A stretch of 64,000 nt of DNA from Coriaria nepalensis (lineage: Eukaryota; Streptophyta; Magnoliopsida; Cucurbitales; Coriariaceae), in assembly GCA_027186245.1 (NCBI GenBank), contig CP114482.1:33561209-33625208 (forward strand). The letters are read 5' to 3'. A program made the position numbers and the translations under genes. This document shows, in pieces, positions 59,501-64,000 of this stretch. How positions within the stretch are numbered: the stretch's first letter is position 1; each line of letters starts with the position of its first letter. The notes beneath the pieces are model-generated. The model saw only the letters and a program-made list of their open reading frames with translations. It did not search any database and had not been told where the DNA came from.

Positions 59501-59640
59501 TAATCCAAAGATAATTAAAGTTACATACTTCCTCTGAGTTTGCTTCCCAACAATGAGATTTTGAGAACCGTAAGGTGGAGGGACAACTTGATCGTGAAGT
59601 GGTACGATGACTTGATCGTGGATGCCAACTTGAAAGCATT

Positions 59641-60769
59641 CTTAGATGTCAGGTTGGGCACTATAAAAAGGAAGAGGTCTTGAAAAGGGGGTTAAGAGAT
59701 TGAAATTGCTTAGACTGAGTTGGGATGTCGGATTGGGGAGATCGGGATTGTTTAAACCAAGTTGAGAGCAGTTTGAGTTTGACCCGCAGTTTAGTATTTT
59801 GGTTGAGATCGGTTTAAAGTTTCAAGTAGAGATTGGTTTCAAGTAATGATATTATGGTGCTGTAAATCTACTACATTTTCTTAATTTTACTAAATATCCT
59901 TTTACCATTCTTATGTCACTTAATGTTTTTAAAAATAAAAATATTCTAAATTCTATAATTTCTAATCCTCGGATTTTTTCTTTTTCTGTAAATTTATTTT
60001 ATTATTTCCATTTTCTTTTTTTGAGTATATCTGGAATAATTTAGAAAATCTAGAAAAGAAAATCTAATTATTCAGAAAAAAAAAAAAAAGAAGAAGAAGA
60101 ATAATGCAATTTCAGACATGGGCTTCAAACCCAAATGCGAAATTGCTTTTCTCTTTTCAACCGGATTTCTAGATATTTTTGAAAAATCTGGGTTTAACAA
60201 ATTTTTCTAGGAAAATCGAGATGAGGGGGAAAAGAAGAAACATAAATTAGGAGAAGAAAGTGAGAAAAGAAAAAAAAAAGAATTAGAAGTGAAAGAGTTT
60301 AGTTGTGTGTTTTAAAAATGTTTTTTTTCTAAATGATGTACTATGTATTATGTCAGCATGCATGATATAATTATGAATGTGTTGACAAATTATATTTGGT
60401 ACAATTAAGAAAATGCAAGGACTTGTTGCTTCCTGAACAAAATACAACGCTATTTTTAAGAATTTCAAAAATATGGGAAGTTCTTAACCTCAAGATGAAA
60501 ATATTGAGGCATTTTAACCTTATATTTAAAAAATAAATAAATAAATAAAAGCCACTATGTGCACCCTCTCTCCACCTCTGGTATTCCCATCACAAAGAAA
60601 TAAATGAATAGAATATATAAATTGACAAAAAGTCAAAACATACAAACATGAATTACATGTAATAGGGATAACCTAAACCGAGTTTATCATTAAACATGCA
60701 AAGTCTAACTTGAAGAGGAAGAAAAGAATACACAGAAAAATAAGGATTTGATTTTATGTAACAAGTATG
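59641..60769. other. non-coding, no gene seen
   Basis: Purine-rich low-complexity tracts around 60070-60290 and a short (ATAA)n run near 60530. May contain the 3' end of the minus-strand LINE. Confidence 0.45.
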
Positions 60770-63700
60770 ATTTGCCAAAGAAGTGATTGAGAATGGTTTT
60801 GCAATCATAAAGAAGTGATTTGACATATTGACTAAAAGAAGAGAGTCAGATTGGACATGAAAATCTTTAAAACCCTATTAATGGCACAAATTCATGCTTT
60901 TAATGAGAGTCTTAGCTTCAACTACCACAGTAGTTGCTACGTCTCAAGAGAATGAGAAAGCATGAATAAACTAGTCTCGGTGATCTCTTAAGAATTATGC
61001 CTCCTCCAGTGAGACCTGGATTGCCTTTACATCGACATTCAAAATGAGAAAACCAGTTGGAGGATGTAACCATTTCACCTATTTTACCTGCCTTTGAACC
61101 AGATGAGGTTGAATGTGAAAAATCTGTAGACTAAAATTATCCTGCAATGTAAAGATTATGACATTTGAAACCATTAAGATTAGTCTTGACTATAAAACTT
61201 ATACCAACAAAGGAAAATTAGTTTCTGAAATATCTAACCTTCCAAATTTTCCATAAACAAAGAATAGGGCGTAATTTAGAATTAATGAATCTTTGAAAGT
61301 AAGAAAACCATAATTTGTCTAATACTTGGAAAGATTCTGAAATCTATACTTGTCACAGTTTTATACCACCCCCACATAGTTCTAGCAAATTTGCAATCCA
61401 AAAAAAGATGCCGATAATTTTCTTCTGCAAAAAACACATCATACACATAGACGCAAGATCAATAGCTTTCATCTTGGCATTATCATCTAGAGACAGAAAC
61501 TGATTAAGCAATTTCTACATAAAAATAGAGATATTAATAGGAATAGAATTGCCCCAACCAGTCTTAAATAAACAATCAGGCGTACCTTATTTCTTATAAA
61601 CTGTCAAGCTAACTAAAGTCAGAAAAACTGACCTTTTTGGTTTGGACTCCAACAAGGAATGATTGAATTAATATGAACTTCATTAATTTCTATTAATTGA
61701 CTTGCAGAGCAGAATGATTGAAGCAAATTCTAATTCCAAGTACCATTGTCCATAAAATCATTCACAGTAAGGTCTACGCCAAGATGACTAGGTTTCACAA
61801 GAAAACCAAATCCGAGCCATTTATGATACCAAGGACTGACAATTGAGCCCTCTCCAAGCATCCACACAATATTTTAGTGAGTCGTACCCTTGATCTGCTT
61901 AAACTTAGACGAAGGTTAGAACCCTGCAATTTAGTATCATGTCTATGAATGTTATTCTTATATTTTGGCTGCAAATAAGAAGAAACTAGAGTATTCTTAG
62001 TCTTAATATTCCACCAATATTTATAAGCCTAACCATTGTTTATATCCTCTAAGTCTTTGATATTTAGACCTCCTCTTTTATAGGTAAAGCTATTTTTTTC
62101 CAAGAATACTAATGGAATTTATTTGTACCCTCAAACTTACCCCAAAGAAAATTTGAGAACAATTGATTATATCTATCAAAAATAGCTTTAGGTGGGTTAA
62201 GACAAGCAAAAGTATGCATATGAAGACTAGATAACACATACTTAATCAAAATGAGTCTACCACCTTTTGATAGTAAGCTATGCTTCCAACCTTCAAGTTT
62301 ACCAACAGTTGTATTTTTAATCAGTTTTCTTTGTTATTCCCACTTTAGAACCCACTGGAAAACTGCTTTTGGAGGCATTTATCAACTGAGGAGAGACTTC
62401 CTCATATTCATTGAGTAAAGACATAAGTTGAGAAATAGACCTTTTACTACCATTGGTAAAAATGACAATCATCAACGTTTACGTAAGATGGGAAATTACA
62501 ATGACAGGGTCTAGGCCCAGAAAAATAGAGTGATATCACATGACTCCATAGCTTGTCTTCAGTGTCAACTAAGTGGTTCAAGCACCAAAATGAAAAGATA
62601 GAGAGATAAAAGAAACCTGCAGGTGATCCGTTAACAAAATAAAGTATCAACAATTATCAACCAAATTTTTAATTAAGGAAATAAAATGAAGATAACATAT
62701 AAAAAATTCCAAAGGTAATCCCATTTCATTCTATCATAAGCTTTTGACCTTTTGAGTAAGTAAAATATTGTCATTAATATCTCTACCTTTGACAAAACCT
62801 GTTCGTTCAGAACAAGTTTACCTAGGAAGAATAGAACTCAATCTGTTCAATAGAGTTGAAGTAATTGCTTTCGGAAGGACAACACCTATAAGAAAATGGT
62901 TGACAGCTAATGCTAAATCTTCTTTCAAGACTTCCCAAGAAGGTATAAAGAATCTACCAGAAAAACCATCCGGTCCAAGCGAACTATCAGCTGATAAATA
63001 AAAAACAACAACCTTGATTTCCTCCTCAGAAGGTGGAGAAATCAAATCAATGTTCTCAACATCAATGCCTCTTTATGAATAACTTGCAAAGAGGAACTAG
63101 CCTCCTTGCAATGATTTGAAGTAAAAAGATTTTTGTAATATTGGATTGGCATGTTTACTGATCTCACTACTACCCTTTACCCATTGGCCAGTAGGGTCTA
63201 CAATTCTATGAATAAAAGTTTGAGTATGTCTCACTTGGGTGTTTTGTGAAAAAATTTAGTATTTGCATCTCCCTGTTGAAGCCATTTTATCCTTTATTTC
63301 TGTTTCCAATAGATTTCCTCTTTTATGATGGCCTCATCGAGGTTGCATTTGAATATCTGAAGAGCCACTATGTTCTGTTGTGAAACATTCTCTTCCAATC
63401 TAATCTCAGCTTGAAGTACTTCATCCTCAAGGATATAGAACATTTGAAAAATATTACCCAAAATAATTTTATACCATCTTTAAGTGCGTATCTCATCTGC
63501 TTACACTAGAACATTAGAGAATAAAGCAGATTATCATATCTCTGAAAAGCATTCCAATTGTCTTTAACAAAAGGAAAATATTCCTTATTCTGAAGCCACA
63601 TATCCTGGATTTTAAAACCTTCTAGTCTATAATAGATTTTTCCACTGCATGAAACCAAATAGGACTGTGATCGAAGCAAGTTCTATTCAAAATGTGAATT

Positions 63701-64000
63701 TGAACAATTGAAAAAAAATCCCACCAATTGAATGAATGAAGAACATGATCCAATATGCTCCAAGTTCTAGCTTCTCTACCTTTACCACTAACCACGTAAA
63801 TTTAGAGCCACTTAACCTATGACCAACTAAATTACAAACTTGTTGGATTGCTTGAAAATCAACCATATCATTAAAAGCAGCCCCAGGACCTTATATTCTC
63901 TTAAGAGGGTTTAATAATAGTATTAAAATCCCCTAAGACTAACCAAGGTAAATCAACATACAACTGACAATAATTAAAGAAGGATTAAATAGCTTCATGC
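60770..64000 (-). mobile_element. L1-type LINE remnant, cut by window edge
   Basis: Minus-strand domain order: end of the endonuclease at about 63680-63640 (CFDHSPIW, the family's SDHSP motif); RT from 63045 (PSEEEIKVVVFYLSADSSLG, GPDGFSGRFFIPSWEVLKED), then KAYDRMKWDYL at 62746-62711, NGSPAGFF at about 62620, and a VDD box at about 62475 where family members have (F/Y)ADD. RT C-terminal part at about 62300-62130 (HSLLSKGGRLILIKYVLSSL). A zf-RVT-like stretch lies at about 61560-61300, and an RNase H relic at 61078-60980 (KWLHPPTGFLILNVD then, after a frameshift, GNPGLTGGG). Frameshifts throughout. The 5' part lies beyond 64000. Confidence 0.85.

Larger units (their letters stand above)
52195..59640. 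mobile_element. MULE with transposase and Ulp1-like gene (decayed)
   Basis: Contains a mudrA-like transposase (plus, 52462-55035) and a convergent DUF1985-Ulp1 gene (minus, 58960-56010). Blocks of repeated 'gagatctcggtctag'-type words lie near both ends and between the genes (52195-52395, 55180-55640, 59050-59330). MULEs of the Kaonashi type carry just this pair and often lack long terminal inverted repeats. I cannot define exact ends or a 9-bp target duplication. Both genes are broken by stops. Confidence 0.65.

Noticed and set aside
1..64000. tRNA genes, organelle DNA insertions, centromeric satellites
   Set aside because: I looked for cloverleaf box A/B words, plastid or mitochondrial gene words and short-period satellites and found none I could support by eye. 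A tRNAscan or organelle alignment would settle it.

Overview
This is nuclear DNA of a eudicot-type land plant. The evidence is intron-containing plant genes with GT..AG introns, plant-type promoter motifs (telo-box, TGGGCT site II), 5S rDNA-like repeats, and remnants of Ty3/gypsy, Ty1/copia, MULE, hAT and LINE elements. The species cannot be told from the window. Only three genes look intact; most other open frames are transposon debris or antisense shadows.

Layout. 1-4846: decayed Ty3/gypsy sequence, with gag and protease remnants on the minus strand, a candidate LTR, and a plus-strand leader holding two copies of a 'ttggcatgcccggtgg' motif. 4847-9147: head-to-tail array of about 16 decayed 5S rRNA gene copies on the minus strand. 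10561-14806 (minus): complete POT1 (telomere single-strand binding protein), 9 coding exons, 470 codons. 14807-15225: short divergent promoter with an inverted pair of telo-boxes. 15226-18994 (plus): complete VPS26C/DSCR3-like gene, 11 coding exons, 315 codons, with a possible alternative terminal exon at 21236-21380. 22730-26840: tandem duplicate of the POT1/VPS26C promoter region, now a pair of pseudogenes, with an 800-bp hAT-like insertion and an internal deletion of about 6 kb.

26841-43830: a transposon graveyard, with gypsy RT, gag, protease and integrase remnants, LTR-like sequence, a DUF1985/Ulp1-type fragment duplicated on both sides of a gypsy remnant, and a copia gag remnant. 44204-45716: a 47-50-bp minisatellite split by a 1,211-bp solo LTR with target-site duplication AGGAT. 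47461-49090: plus-strand copia gag-protease-integrase remnant. 50803-51470: intact two-exon gene for a 184-residue plant protein of unknown function. 52195-59640: a MULE carrying a decayed mudrA-like transposase (plus) and a convergent decayed DUF1985-Ulp1 protease gene (minus), with subterminal repeats and a degenerate telomere-like tract. 60770-64000: a minus-strand L1-type LINE remnant that runs off the right edge.

How the parts relate. POT1 and VPS26C have unrelated jobs (telomere end protection and endosomal retrieval) but share one 419-bp intergenic promoter. That promoter was copied with the start of both genes in the later duplication.
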